Source: Campylobacter showae (GTDB lineage Bacteria > Campylobacterota > Campylobacteria > Campylobacterales > Campylobacteraceae). From it: a DNA stretch of 64,000 nt. Each line of letters starts with the position of its first letter. Position 1 is the stretch's first letter. Under the pieces are notes generated by a model that saw only the letters and a program-made list of their open reading frames with translations, did no database searches and was not told the origin of the DNA. The stretch spans positions 1 through 64,000 of the forward strand of contig NZ_LR535679.1 of assembly GCF_900699785.1 (NCBI RefSeq), given 5' to 3'. Positions 17,751-28,321 of the stretch are shown piece by piece. The position numbers and the translations under genes were made by a program.

Positions 17751-17781
17751 CGCGCATTTTAAATTAAATAAAGCGAGAAAA

Positions 17782-18990
17782 ATGAAGAAATTTATCAAAT
17801 TTATCGTTATCGTAGCTATTTTGGCGGGTGCGGGCTATTATTTTTACGATAAGAATAACGTCCCGCAAGTCGATCAGTTTATCGCCTCAAAAGCCGTTCG
17901 CGGCGAGCTAGTAAAAAGTATCGAAAGTAACGGCGAGATCTATGCTACCGAGCTAATCGACGTAGGCGCACAGGTAGGCGGTCAGATCAAAAAGCTCTAC
18001 GTAAAGCTCGGCGACGTCGTAAAAGCCGGCGACATGATAGCAGAAATCGACTCCGCGACCCAGCAAAATAACGTAGATACCAAAAAAGCGCAGCTTGGGA
18101 TTTACGAAGCGAAGTTAAATTCGGCCAAAGTCGCGCTTGAGATTTCAAAGACCAAATTTAAGCGCGAGCAAGAGCTTTTTGCTAAAAACGCAACCTCAAA
18201 AGAGGAGTTTGAAAACGCCAAAAATACCTTAGCCGCAAACGAAGCCTCGCTAAAAGAGATTGAGGCGCAAATCGTGCAGGCTAAAATCTCTCTAAACACC
18301 GCTCAGATAGATCTTGGCTACACTAAAATCACCGCTCCAAAAGGCGGCGTCGTGGTCTCCGTGCAGGTCGAGGAGGGTCAAACCGTAAACTCAAATCAAA
18401 CTACGCCCACTATCGTAAATATCGCAGATCTAAGCAAAGTGCAGCTAAAAATGGAGATCGCCGAGGGCGACATCACGAAGATAAAGGTAGGCTCAAGGGT
18501 CGAGTACTCGATACTATCCGAGCCGAATCGTAAATTTCACGCGCGTATTAGCTCGATAGATCCGGGGCTAACCACGCTAAGCAACGGCAAATACACCACG
18601 ACCACAAGCTCCGGCTCGACCGCCTCAAGCTCGAGCAGTTCGGCGATCTACTACTACGCCAAAGCTATCGTGGATAATGCCGATGGCACGCTAAGGATCG
18701 GTATGACCACGCAAAATACCGTCATCCTAGATAGCGCTAAAGACGCCGTCATAGTGCCCTCGATAGCCGTCAAAAACGAAGACGGCAAAAGCGTAGTCTA
18801 CGTGCTAAAAAAGGATAAAGACGGGCTAGATACGGCCGAGCGAAGAGAGGTGCAAACGGGACTAACCGACAGCCTAAAAACTCAAATTTTAAGCGGAGTA
18901 GAGGAAGGCGAGGAGGTCGTGACGAAGCGAAACTCGGCGGCTGAAATTAGCGAAATGCTCGAACAAGAAAAAAGAAGAATGGGCTTTTAA
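17782..18990 (+). CDS. macA: MacA-type periplasmic adaptor of a tripartite efflux pump
   Basis: The adaptor joins an inner-membrane MacB transporter to an outer-membrane channel. I choose ATG 17782 because the product then begins with a signal anchor (MKKFIKFIVIVAILAGAGYYF) and a GCGAG lies upstream; a longer frame from 17740 overlaps the -10 element. The 402 residues show the lipoyl half-motifs (VGAQVGGQIKKLYVKLGDVVKAGDMI), an alpha-helical hairpin (about 95-170), the second lipoyl half (ITAPKGGVVVSVQVEEGQTV) and beta-barrel regions. A Ser/Thr-rich loop (SSGSTASSSSSS) is embedded in the barrel. macB follows after nine bases. Confidence 0.92.
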   Translation: MKKFIKFIVIVAILAGAGYYFYDKNNVPQVDQFIASKAVRGELVKSIESNGEIYATELIDVGAQVGGQIKKLYVKLGDVVKAGDMIAEIDSATQQNNVDTKKAQLGIYEAKLNSAKVALEISKTKFKREQELFAKNATSKEEFENAKNTLAANEASLKEIEAQIVQAKISLNTAQIDLGYTKITAPKGGVVVSVQVEEGQTVNSNQTTPTIVNIADLSKVQLKMEIAEGDITKIKVGSRVEYSILSEPNRKFHARISSIDPGLTTLSNGKYTTTTSSGSTASSSSSSAIYYYAKAIVDNADGTLRIGMTTQNTVILDSAKDAVIVPSIAVKNEDGKSVVYVLKKDKDGLDTAERREVQTGLTDSLKTQILSGVEEGEEVVTKRNSAAEISEMLEQEKRRMGF

Positions 18991-18999
18991 GGTAGCGTC

Positions 19000-20937
19000 T
19001 TGAAAAATTTGATAGAACTTAAAAATTTAAGCAAGAAATTTAAGCTCGGCGATAATACCTTTGACGCGCTAAAAGACGTAAATTTGAGCATAAAAAAGGG
19101 CGAGTTTATCGCTATCATCGGACAAAGCGGATCGGGTAAATCCACGCTCATGAACATCCTTGGCTGCCTGGATAATCCAAGCGGCGGGCAGTACCTGCTA
19201 GAAGAGCGCGACATATCTAAATTTGAAGGCGACGAGCTGGCGCGTTTGCGTAGGGAAAAATTTGGCTTTATCTTTCAGCGCTATAACCTGCTATCTACGC
19301 TAACCACGCTGCAAAACGTAGCTTTGCCTAGCGTATATGCGGGCATTTCTAAAAAAGATCGCGATAAAAAAGCGAGCGAGCTTTTAGAAGGGCTCGGTCT
19401 TGGCGAAAAGCTGCAAAATCTGCCAAATAAACTTAGCGGTGGGCAGCAGCAGCGAGTCTCGATCGCTAGAGCGCTCATAAACGGCGGCGAGATCATCCTA
19501 GCAGACGAGCCTACGGGCGCGCTAGATAGCAAAAGCGGCCTCATGGTGATGGAAATTTTAACGAATTTACACAAGCAAGGCCACACTATCATCATCGTCA
19601 CGCACGACCCAAATATCGCCGCATACGCAAACCGCATCATCGAGATAAAAGACGGTAAAATTTTGAGCGATACGGTAAAAAGCGAGGAAATTTTCGCCTC
19701 CGAAAAACCGTCGCCGAAGCAAAAAAATATCTTTAGCTTTTATAAAGATCAGTTTATCGAGAGCTTTAAAATGTCGATAAACGCGATACTTAGCCACAAA
19801 CTTCGCTCGGCGCTAACGATGCTTGGCATCATCATCGGCATCACATCGGTCATCTGCGTCGTAGCGCTAGGTCAGGGCTCGCAGGAGCAGATACTCTCCG
19901 ATATCCGCGGTATCGGTACAAACACGATCGATATCCTAAACGGCAAGGGTTTTGGCGATATGCGCTCGGAACGGGTGAGAAATTTGACCGTTAGCGACGC
20001 GGCAATGCTATCTAAGCAAGACTATCTAGATAGCGTGACGCCAAACGCCTCCGCTAGCGGCACGCTCACCTACGGCAACAAATCAGCCTCGGCTACGATT
20101 AGGGGCGGCAGCGAGGAGAGCCTAAACGTCATGGGCTACAAGGTAGAGGCCGGGCGGGTATTTACCGCCCAAGAGGTCGCAGAGTCGGCGTCCGTGATCG
20201 TGATAGATCAGCCAACTAGGGAGCAGTTTTTCGCAAACGAAGATCCGCTGGGCAAGACCGTGCTTTTTAACAAACGCCCATTTAGGATCATCGGCGTAGT
20301 GGCCAAAAACGACAATATGTTTGCCGACTCTAGCACTCTGCGCACGTTTTCTACATACACCGCGGCTATAAACAAACTAACGGGCGATAGGCACCTATCA
20401 TCTATCACGGTTAAGGTTAAAGATAACGTAAACGCGCAAATCGCCGAGCAGAGTTTAACGGAAATTTTAACCGCCAAGCACGGCAAAAAGGACTTTTTTA
20501 CTAGAAACTCCGACACGATCAAAAAAACGATCGAGGAGACTACTAGAACCATGACGCTGCTGATCTCTTGTATCGCCTTTATCTCGCTGCTAGTGGGCGG
20601 TATCGGCGTGATGAACATCATGCTAGTCTCCGTAACCGAGCGCACTAAGGAAATCGGCATCAGGATGGCGATCGGCGCGCGTCAGGGAAATATCCTCGAG
20701 CAGTTTTTGATCGAGGCGGTACTACTGTGTCTTATCGGCGGATTAATCGGCGTCGGGACGGCATTTGGTATCGGCTATCTAGCGGAAAATTTCGCGCCCG
20801 GCGTAAAGATGATATTTTCGCAGACTTCTATCGTGGTAGCGCTTGCGGTTTCTAGCGCGATAGGCGTGATATTTGGCTATATGCCGGCTCGCAGCGCCTC
20901 AAAACTAAATCCGATCGACGCTCTAACAAGGGAATAA
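19000..20937 (+). CDS. macB: MacB-type ABC transporter (ATPase-permease)
   Basis: A 645-residue fusion of an N-terminal ATPase and a C-terminal FtsX-like permease, powering efflux of macrolides, toxins or lipids from the periplasm. The ATPase shows Walker A GQSGSGKST, the Q loop FIFQRYNLL, signature LSGGQQQRV and Walker B ILADEPTGAL. A first membrane helix (about 268-293), a large periplasmic domain and three C-terminal helices with the motif GIRMAIGARQGNILEQFLIEA's family pattern follow. The start is TTG 19000, nine bases after macA. It overlaps no neighbour and is followed one base later by the outer-membrane gene. Confidence 0.93.
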   Translation: MKNLIELKNLSKKFKLGDNTFDALKDVNLSIKKGEFIAIIGQSGSGKSTLMNILGCLDNPSGGQYLLEERDISKFEGDELARLRREKFGFIFQRYNLLSTLTTLQNVALPSVYAGISKKDRDKKASELLEGLGLGEKLQNLPNKLSGGQQQRVSIARALINGGEIILADEPTGALDSKSGLMVMEILTNLHKQGHTIIIVTHDPNIAAYANRIIEIKDGKILSDTVKSEEIFASEKPSPKQKNIFSFYKDQFIESFKMSINAILSHKLRSALTMLGIIIGITSVICVVALGQGSQEQILSDIRGIGTNTIDILNGKGFGDMRSERVRNLTVSDAAMLSKQDYLDSVTPNASASGTLTYGNKSASATIRGGSEESLNVMGYKVEAGRVFTAQEVAESASVIVIDQPTREQFFANEDPLGKTVLFNKRPFRIIGVVAKNDNMFADSSTLRTFSTYTAAINKLTGDRHLSSITVKVKDNVNAQIAEQSLTEILTAKHGKKDFFTRNSDTIKKTIEETTRTMTLLISCIAFISLLVGGIGVMNIMLVSVTERTKEIGIRMAIGARQGNILEQFLIEAVLLCLIGGLIGVGTAFGIGYLAENFAPGVKMIFSQTSIVVALAVSSAIGVIFGYMPARSASKLNPIDALTRE

Positions 20938-20938
20938 A

Positions 20939-22282
20939 ATGAAAAAAACCTCCATAATCCTAGCCGCCTTTTTGCTTGGCGGCTGCGCGGTAACGCAGAT
21001 AAACGAAAACTATGAGCAAATTTTGCTAAAAGAGGACGCAAGCGCCGATATAAAGATTAACCGCGAGTGGTGGACGGGCTACGGCCAAGCGCGCCTAAAC
21101 GAGCTAATCAGCCTCGCGTTAAAAAATAATATAGATCTGGCAAAATCAGCCATAGCCGTAAATAAAGCCCTAGCTCAAGCAGGCGTTTTACAGGCTGATC
21201 TCGTGCCTAGCTTTAACGCAAATTTGGGCGTGGAAACTGGTAAAAATATAAAAACGGGCGGCAGCTGGAGTGAAAGCTACAAAAGCGGCGTATCGCTAAG
21301 CTACGAGATTGATCTGTGGCGCAAGCTCGCAAACTCCGCAGATGCCGCCATGTGGGAAGCAAACGCGACCAAATACGACCTAGAGGCCGCCAGACTCGCG
21401 CTCATTAACTCCGTCGCGGATGCGTATTTTGAAGCGAAATATCAAAAAGAGAGCATAAATCTATACGAAAAGACGCTAAAAAACTACGAGGAGCTTGAAG
21501 CCATCATAAAGGCCAAATTTGAGCTCGGCAAAGAAGAGGAGCTAAGCCTAAAACAGGTAAAAAGCTCGGTGATCTCGGCTAAAAATAGAATTTTAAACGC
21601 GAGCAAGAGCCTTGACGCGGCGGAAAAAACGCTAAGAAATCTGCTAAACGTTAAGCCCGAGTTTGAGTTAAATTTGAGCGGAAATTTGAGCGATGTCTCG
21701 CCGCAGGGCGTAAATTTAAACGTGCCGCTTTACGTTATCGGCGCGCGTCCTGATTTGCAGGCTGCTATCTCGCGCATCAAAGAGGCGCTTTTGGGGGTTA
21801 AAGTTAGCGAAAAGAACTTCTACCCAAGCATCACGGTAGGCGTAGGACTTAGCGGTAGCGGAGATAGCGCGAGCGAGGGTCTGAAGCTAAATTTCTTAAG
21901 CGGAAATATCGCGATAAATTTACCGTTTTTAAACTACTCTAAGCTTAAATCAAAGTTAAAAATCTCCGAGCTAGAGTTTGAGACGATGAAGCTAAACTAC
22001 GCGCAGACGCTAACGACCGCGCTAAACGAGATCGACGCCGGCTATAAAAATCTGCAAAAAGACGAGGCGGTTTTGCGAAATTTAAACGAAAATTTGCGAA
22101 ATCTAAGCTCTATCAGCGACATATATAAGCTCAAATACGACTACGGCAAAACCGAGTTAAAAAACTATCTGGAGGCCCAAAATTCGCTGCTTGAAGGTAG
22201 GATCAGCCTGCTAGCTCAAAAATATAAAATTTTGCAAGACGAAATCGGTATCTATAAAGCGGCAGCTGGAAAAGCGGAGTAA
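20939..22282 (+). CDS. TolC-family outer-membrane efflux lipoprotein
   Basis: The outer-membrane channel of the MacAB pump. The 447-residue protein has a lipoprotein signal ending in LLGGC, with Cys16 as the lipidated residue, and two long helical repeats of the outer membrane efflux protein family (LISLALKNNIDLAKSAIAVNKALAQAG; ALNEIDAGYKNLQKDEAVLRNL region). The motif RPDLQAAISRIKEALLGV is typical of the NodT/OprM subgroup. The ATG lies one base after the macB stop, so the three genes make one operon and assemble into one envelope-spanning complex. Confidence 0.92.
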   Translation: MKKTSIILAAFLLGGCAVTQINENYEQILLKEDASADIKINREWWTGYGQARLNELISLALKNNIDLAKSAIAVNKALAQAGVLQADLVPSFNANLGVETGKNIKTGGSWSESYKSGVSLSYEIDLWRKLANSADAAMWEANATKYDLEAARLALINSVADAYFEAKYQKESINLYEKTLKNYEELEAIIKAKFELGKEEELSLKQVKSSVISAKNRILNASKSLDAAEKTLRNLLNVKPEFELNLSGNLSDVSPQGVNLNVPLYVIGARPDLQAAISRIKEALLGVKVSEKNFYPSITVGVGLSGSGDSASEGLKLNFLSGNIAINLPFLNYSKLKSKLKISELEFETMKLNYAQTLTTALNEIDAGYKNLQKDEAVLRNLNENLRNLSSISDIYKLKYDYGKTELKNYLEAQNSLLEGRISLLAQKYKILQDEIGIYKAAAGKAE

Positions 22283-22348
22283 ATTTGACTATGTCGCGCG
22301 CATGATTTGCGGTTTTTTTGAGGCGCGTTAAATTTGCAGCGAATTTGA

Positions 22349-22372
22349 CGGCTAGTTAAATTTGGCTAGCCG
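22349..22372. terminator. Hairpin between converging efflux and corA-like genes
   Basis: Perfect 7-bp stem CGGCTAG (22349-22355) / CTAGCCG (22366-22372) with loop TTAAATTTGG. There is no clear T run, so the terminator role is uncertain. Confidence 0.45.
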
Positions 22373-22389
22373 CAAATGACCTTGCAAAT

Positions 22390-23082
22390 TTACTCCCGCC
22401 GTTTGCCTAGAAAACAAAACAGCCCCGCTAGTATCGCAAAAAGCGCAAGCATAGATCCAGCGACGATTGTCGTGCCGTTTTGAAAGCCGCCTAAAAACAT
22501 CCCGTTCGTATTCATCCCGAAAAATCCCGTGATAAAATTTAGCGGTAAAAATAGCGCCGAAAGCAGCGTGAGGATGTAGATGTTTCGGTTGATTTTGTCG
22601 TTTTTTAGGCTCTGTATATGCGCGTAGATATCGTCTATCCTGGCGGCGTTTTCACAGGCTGCGTTTTTTAGCACGCCGGCTTCGTAGACGTAGTTTTTGA
22701 GCTGTTTTTTAAGCCCCGGTCTTTCGTTTTGACAGATCGCTAGAGCCTCGTAAAAGTGCGAAATTTTATTTTGAAATTTGCGTATTTCGTATTTTAATAC
22801 CGCGTGCTTTTTGATAAATTTAGTAAAATCCCTCTTGCCCGCGTAGATTTTCTCGTAGCTTTCAAGCTGGGCGGAGTGCTCGGCGATCTTGGCGCGAAAC
22901 TCGCTCGTTATCTTTTTTACTACGCGGATAAACTCCTCAGTGCCGCTTTCGCTGCCGTCCTGGGCGTAAATTTTGTCATCTTTAAAGATAAATTTATAGT
23001 TTTGTTCGCTGCCGTCCGTCACGAGGTAGACGTACTCGCACTCCTCGTCGTAAAAGTACCCCGAGATATCGCGCTCGCTCAT
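22390..23082 (-). CDS. CorA-like divalent cation channel, short form
   Basis: CorA-family proteins form pentameric Mg2+/Co2+/Zn2+ channels in the inner membrane. The C-terminus has two membrane helices, about 166-186 (IYILTLLSALFLPLNFITGF) and 204-224, separated by the signature FGMNTNG. Ahead of it is a long helical, charged region (about 75-160). At 230 residues it lacks much of the usual N-terminal cytoplasmic alpha/beta domain (typical length about 300-330). It lies nine bases downstream of tgt on the same strand, so it is co-transcribed. The ion selectivity is unknown. Confidence 0.85.
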   Translation of the reverse strand: MSERDISGYFYDEECEYVYLVTDGSEQNYKFIFKDDKIYAQDGSESGTEEFIRVVKKITSEFRAKIAEHSAQLESYEKIYAGKRDFTKFIKKHAVLKYEIRKFQNKISHFYEALAICQNERPGLKKQLKNYVYEAGVLKNAACENAARIDDIYAHIQSLKNDKINRNIYILTLLSALFLPLNFITGFFGMNTNGMFLGGFQNGTTIVAGSMLALFAILAGLFCFLGKRRE

Positions 23083-23091
23083 GGTTTTGCC

Positions 23092-24246
<1,155 letters not shown>

Positions 24247-24263
24247 TTAAATTTGGAGTTTTA

Positions 24264-25667
24264 ATGAAAAATATCTTGATAGTTGCGGACGGCATTGTAG
24301 CAAAACATTTCTTAGAAAGACTATTCGTAAGCAGAAGCAGCACGCATCATTACGTAGTTATCGCTTGCGGAGACGAGGATTACTCGGACGTAAATTTGGA
24401 AAATTTTACCTTTTACCGCTTTGATCCGACGAGCCTTGATAGACTGAGGCAAGTAGCCAGCGGCTATTTTAGCCAGTTTATGATAATGCTAAAAGACGGC
24501 TTTGATACGGTCAGCGTCTATAATAACCTGCGTCAAATCAGCAAAAAAACGGAAATTTTAATGCTTGATCTTTGGGGGCTTGGCGGACTGGAGGACGACT
24601 CGCATCTAACGGTCTTGGACGCGCGAGCGGTGCTAACGGCTAGGCTCATGGACTTTTTGCCCGATATCCCCGTAGTAGCCGATAACCTAGGCCTTGGCAA
24701 GGGCGAGATAATGGAAGTAAAAGTGCCCGTAGGAAGCTCGTTTATGTACCGTCACATCAGCTCCATAACGCAGAAAAAATGGCGCATAGCTATGATTTAT
24801 CGCGGCTCAAATTTTATGATCGCAAAGCCAAATTTAATGATCCTGCCCGGCGACGTTTTGCTGATAGTGGGCGAACCAAGCGTGCTTTTAAGCGTATTTA
24901 GAAGCGTAAAAAAAGAAACGGGGCAGTTTCCAAACCCGTTTGGGCATAACATTTATCTGTTTTTAGACATGAAAAAAATGGGCGAAAAGCTGTGCATAAG
25001 GCTGCTTGAGCAGAGTCTAAAACTGCACGAAAAGCTAAACAACAGGCGCCTTTTCGTCAAGGTCGTAAATCCTGCGCTAAATTTAGCCTACGAAAGGCTA
25101 AAATCCGTAAACGATGAGATGGCGACGGTGATGTTTGATTATTTCGGAGGCGGAGTAGGGCAGATAAAAGACGACGTTTTTAAAAACGACGTCGGACTAG
25201 TGGTGACGGACAATAAATTTTTCGCCGCGCACAAAAGGCTGCTTTTCGAGCTAAAAAAACCCGTCGCCGCCATCGGTAAAAGCGACATCGACGAGATCAA
25301 AAAGGGCGTGGTGCTAAGTAGCGGTTTTGGCGACGAGATAGAGAGCCAGTCGGCCGTCATCATGGACTGCTGCTCGCAGCTTGATATGCCGATCACGCTT
25401 TATCACTTCGGCCGAAACGGCGCAGACGAGGAGATGGAGGAGCATTTTGACAGCTTGGCTAAAATTTTCGGACGCAAGATCGAGGTCGTCGAGGACAAAA
25501 ACTCAAATCCAATTTTAAGGCTAAAAAAAGAGCGAAATTTGCTTCAGTTCGTGCCGTTTACGAAAAAGATCAGCAAAAAAGACGCCTTTGCGGCGTTTTC
25601 AAACGATATGAACCGTCTGTACTCGCGCCTTAGCGATAACTATCAAATTTTTATACCGATAAATTAG
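24264..25667 (+). CDS. RCK/TrkA-like potassium-channel regulatory domain protein (COG3400 type)
   Basis: A 467-residue soluble protein. Residues 1 to about 130 look like a nucleotide-binding RCK_N domain (KNILIVADGIVAKHFLERL). Residues about 148-212 match a TrkA-C/RCK_C domain (IMEVKVPVGSSFMYRHIS, then MILPGDVLLIVGEP). The remaining ~250 residues form a further alpha/beta region (AAIGKSDIDEIKKGVVLSS) that may be universal-stress-like. From memory this architecture is conserved next to tgt and aroB in Campylobacterota as an uncharacterised protein. A role in gating a potassium channel or transporter is inference. GGAG precedes the ATG; aroB follows after 33 bases. Confidence 0.75.
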   Translation: MKNILIVADGIVAKHFLERLFVSRSSTHHYVVIACGDEDYSDVNLENFTFYRFDPTSLDRLRQVASGYFSQFMIMLKDGFDTVSVYNNLRQISKKTEILMLDLWGLGGLEDDSHLTVLDARAVLTARLMDFLPDIPVVADNLGLGKGEIMEVKVPVGSSFMYRHISSITQKKWRIAMIYRGSNFMIAKPNLMILPGDVLLIVGEPSVLLSVFRSVKKETGQFPNPFGHNIYLFLDMKKMGEKLCIRLLEQSLKLHEKLNNRRLFVKVVNPALNLAYERLKSVNDEMATVMFDYFGGGVGQIKDDVFKNDVGLVVTDNKFFAAHKRLLFELKKPVAAIGKSDIDEIKKGVVLSSGFGDEIESQSAVIMDCCSQLDMPITLYHFGRNGADEEMEEHFDSLAKIFGRKIEVVEDKNSNPILRLKKERNLLQFVPFTKKISKKDAFAAFSNDMNRLYSRLSDNYQIFIPIN

Positions 25668-25700
25668 GCTATTTTGGATAAAATAAAAGCGGAGAATAAG

Positions 25701-26738
25701 ATGAAAATAGATATAAAATTTGACGGCAAGCCCGGTTACGGCGTCTATATAAACGAGCTAAAAGAGCTTAAATTTGACGCTAAAGTCGCAATCGTGACCA
25801 ACGCAAAGGTAGGCGGGCTTTATCTGCAAAATTTACTCTCGCGCATAGATTGTCCGCAAAAATTCGTTATCAGCGTCCCAGACGGCGAAGAGTATAAAAA
25901 TATGCAAACTATCGAGGCGATTTTAGAGCAGCTTTTCGTTAGCCGTCTTGACCGCAGTAGCTTGATCATCGCGCTTGGCGGCGGAGTGGTGAGCGATATG
26001 GCGGGCTTTGCAGCGAGCATTTTTGAGCGCGGGATCAAATTTATAAACATCCCGACTACTCTGCTAGCGCAAGTGGATGCTAGCGTAGGCGGAAAAACGG
26101 GAGTAAATAACAAATTCGGCAAAAATCTAATCGGCTCGTTTTATCAACCTAGCGCCGTTTACTGTGAGACTGAATTTTTAAAGACGCTTGAAAAGCGCGA
26201 ATTTGCGGCAGGCCTTGCAGAGGCTGTAAAGATGGCGGTAACCTTTGACGAAAATCTATTTTCGTGGATGGGGAGCGCAAATTTGACGGATGAAGCAAAT
26301 TTGCAAAATTTGATCTACCGCTGCGTGCAGATAAAAGCCGCCGCCGTGGAGGCCGACGAGCGCGAAAAAGGCGTGCGTGCGGTGCTAAACTACGGACACA
26401 CCTTTGCTCATGTGATAGAAAATGAAACGAACTATAAAAAATATCTACACGGCGAGGCGGTTGCGATCGGTATGAATATGGCTAACGCGCTAGCGGTGAA
26501 GCTAGGCCTCATGAGCGAGGAGCAAAAGGCGCGCGTGGCGGAGCTTTTAGTTAAATTTAACCTGCCGATAAGCTACAAGGTGCCAAATGCAAGCGGCTTT
26601 TACGAGGCGTTTTTCCTTGATAAAAAGGCGGAAAACTCAGCGATCAAATTTATCCTGCCGCGAGGTATCGGCGCATACGAGATACGAAAAGACGTGCCGC
26701 GCGAGCTCGTGATGGACGTTTTAAGAGAGTTTGAATGA
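25701..26738 (+). CDS. aroB: 3-dehydroquinate synthase
   Basis: AroB converts DAHP to 3-dehydroquinate using NAD and a divalent metal, the second step of the shikimate pathway. The start is ATG 25701, preceded by GGAG; an upstream in-frame ATG at 25674 has no ribosome-binding site. Of 345 residues, visible signatures are DGEEYK, the NAD-binding ALGGGVVSDMAGFAAS, PTTLLAQVDASVGGKTGVN, and the metal-binding region NYGHTFAHVIE and HGEAVAIGMNMA. The stop overlaps mscS by four bases (ATGA). Confidence 0.96.
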   Translation: MKIDIKFDGKPGYGVYINELKELKFDAKVAIVTNAKVGGLYLQNLLSRIDCPQKFVISVPDGEEYKNMQTIEAILEQLFVSRLDRSSLIIALGGGVVSDMAGFAASIFERGIKFINIPTTLLAQVDASVGGKTGVNNKFGKNLIGSFYQPSAVYCETEFLKTLEKREFAAGLAEAVKMAVTFDENLFSWMGSANLTDEANLQNLIYRCVQIKAAAVEADEREKGVRAVLNYGHTFAHVIENETNYKKYLHGEAVAIGMNMANALAVKLGLMSEEQKARVAELLVKFNLPISYKVPNASGFYEAFFLDKKAENSAIKFILPRGIGAYEIRKDVPRELVMDVLREFE

Positions 26739-28321
26739 GAAAAATTTTATTTATTTTATTTTTTGCGCTCTTTGCTTATTCGCTAGATGATATACCTAGC
26801 GATTTTAACGGTACAAAAGAAGCCCAGCTATCCGAGCTAAACGCATCTTTGGCCTTTATCGAGGACGAGCTAGCAGATAACATCTGGGCAACTCGCTACT
26901 CAAACTATAACACCTTTCAAAAGCTAAGCGCGGAGCTCGACGAAATCGAAGCGGCTATAAAAAAACAGGCTAAAAATACCGAAAAAGTACTCGAACTGCA
27001 AAAAAAGCAAAGCACGCTAAAAGAGCAGATCGAGCTTTTAAGAGAGTTTCAAAAAGCGCCGTTTTCTAGCATGATAACGGCTCCCGAGATAGAAATTTTA
27101 CAAAAGATAACCAATCCCGTCGCCGTGATCTCGGGCTTTTCGCACATAAAGCAGCTAAGAAGCGAAAAAGACGAGTACAAGCGCCGACTAGACGGGCTTT
27201 CTAAGACGACCGACGAGCTGGCTAGAAAAGAGCAAATTTTAACCCAGATCGTAAATTTGAGCGACGATGCGCGCTTTCAAGCGGAGCTTGCCGAGGCTAG
27301 ACAGGAACTAGCGGAATTTAACGCCGCGGCCGACATCGCAAAGACCACCTACGGCGTGTACGAAAAGCGCGTAAACGAGGCGATAAACCGCACCAGCGAG
27401 GATATCAAGGCGCAGATGAAAAAGGCGCTTGATATCGGTATATTTATCGTAGTCGTGATCGGGCTTTCGTTTTTGTTCAAATTTATCATCAAAAAGACGA
27501 TCACCGACAACGAGCGCCTCTATACGGCGAATAAATTTATAAATCTCGTAAACATCACGCTCATCATCATGATCTTGCTTTTTGCCTATATAGAAAACGT
27601 AACCTATCTAGTCACGGTGCTAGGCTTTGCGTCCGCAGGTATCGCGATTGCCATGAAAGATATGTTCATGAGTATGCTTGGCTGGACGGTGGTGGTTTTT
27701 GGCGGTAGTTTTCACGTCGGCGACCGTATAAAGGTGCGCAAGGACGGAGAGGACGTCGTGGGCGACATCATCGATATCTCGCTGCTTAGGATGACTATTT
27801 ACGAGGACGTCACGATCGTCACCGTAAACTCAAATCGCAGGGCGGGGCGCATTATATTCGTGCCGAACAATTATATCTTCACCGATCTGATCGCAAACTA
27901 CTCGCACCACGGCATGAAGACCGTTTGGGACGGTATCGACGTCGTTTGCAGCTTTGAGTCAAATCACAAAAAAGCCGCTCACATCATCAAAGATATCGCG
28001 CGAAAATACTCTAAAGGCTACACCGAGATTGCCAAAAAACAAATGAGCAAGCTGCGAAATCAATACAGCATAAAAAACCCGAACGTCGAGCCGCGCGTGT
28101 TTACTTTTATCGAGCCTTACGGCGTGAAAATTTCAGTCTGGTACATGGCAAACACATTTGCCACGCTATCTTTGCGAAGCACGATAAGCGCGGAGATAAT
28201 GGAAGCTATAGCTAGCCACGACGACATTGTTATAGCCTATCCGACGCAGACTTTGTATATGGATAGGCGGGTAAAAGCAGGCGAGTCAAAGCCGATCGGC
28301 GAAGGCGGCGAGGAAATATGA
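26735..28321 (+). CDS. MscS-family mechanosensitive channel with extended N-terminus
   Basis: A membrane channel that vents solutes under hypo-osmotic shock. The 528-residue product starts with a signal peptide (MRKILFILFFALFAYSLDD), followed by a ~200-residue periplasmic coiled-coil domain, then membrane helices (about 233-250, 268-287) and the pore helix region (GFASAGIAIAMKDMFMSMLG). The beta domain follows (FHVGDRIKV, NRRAGRIIFVPNNY) and a C-terminal domain. The N-terminal coiled coil makes it closer to the larger MscK/YnaI-like members than to E. coli MscS. It is coupled to aroB and mtaB by 4-base overlaps. Confidence 0.9.
   Translation: MRKILFILFFALFAYSLDDIPSDFNGTKEAQLSELNASLAFIEDELADNIWATRYSNYNTFQKLSAELDEIEAAIKKQAKNTEKVLELQKKQSTLKEQIELLREFQKAPFSSMITAPEIEILQKITNPVAVISGFSHIKQLRSEKDEYKRRLDGLSKTTDELARKEQILTQIVNLSDDARFQAELAEARQELAEFNAAADIAKTTYGVYEKRVNEAINRTSEDIKAQMKKALDIGIFIVVVIGLSFLFKFIIKKTITDNERLYTANKFINLVNITLIIMILLFAYIENVTYLVTVLGFASAGIAIAMKDMFMSMLGWTVVVFGGSFHVGDRIKVRKDGEDVVGDIIDISLLRMTIYEDVTIVTVNSNRRAGRIIFVPNNYIFTDLIANYSHHGMKTVWDGIDVVCSFESNHKKAAHIIKDIARKYSKGYTEIAKKQMSKLRNQYSIKNPNVEPRVFTFIEPYGVKISVWYMANTFATLSLRSTISAEIMEAIASHDDIVIAYPTQTLYMDRRVKAGESKPIGEGGEEI

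Noticed and set aside
18601-18642. Ser-codon repeat in macA as a phase-variable or CRISPR-like repeat
   Set aside because: Codons vary (AGC, TCG, TCC, AGT), so it is a Ser/Thr-rich loop, not a slippable tandem repeat.
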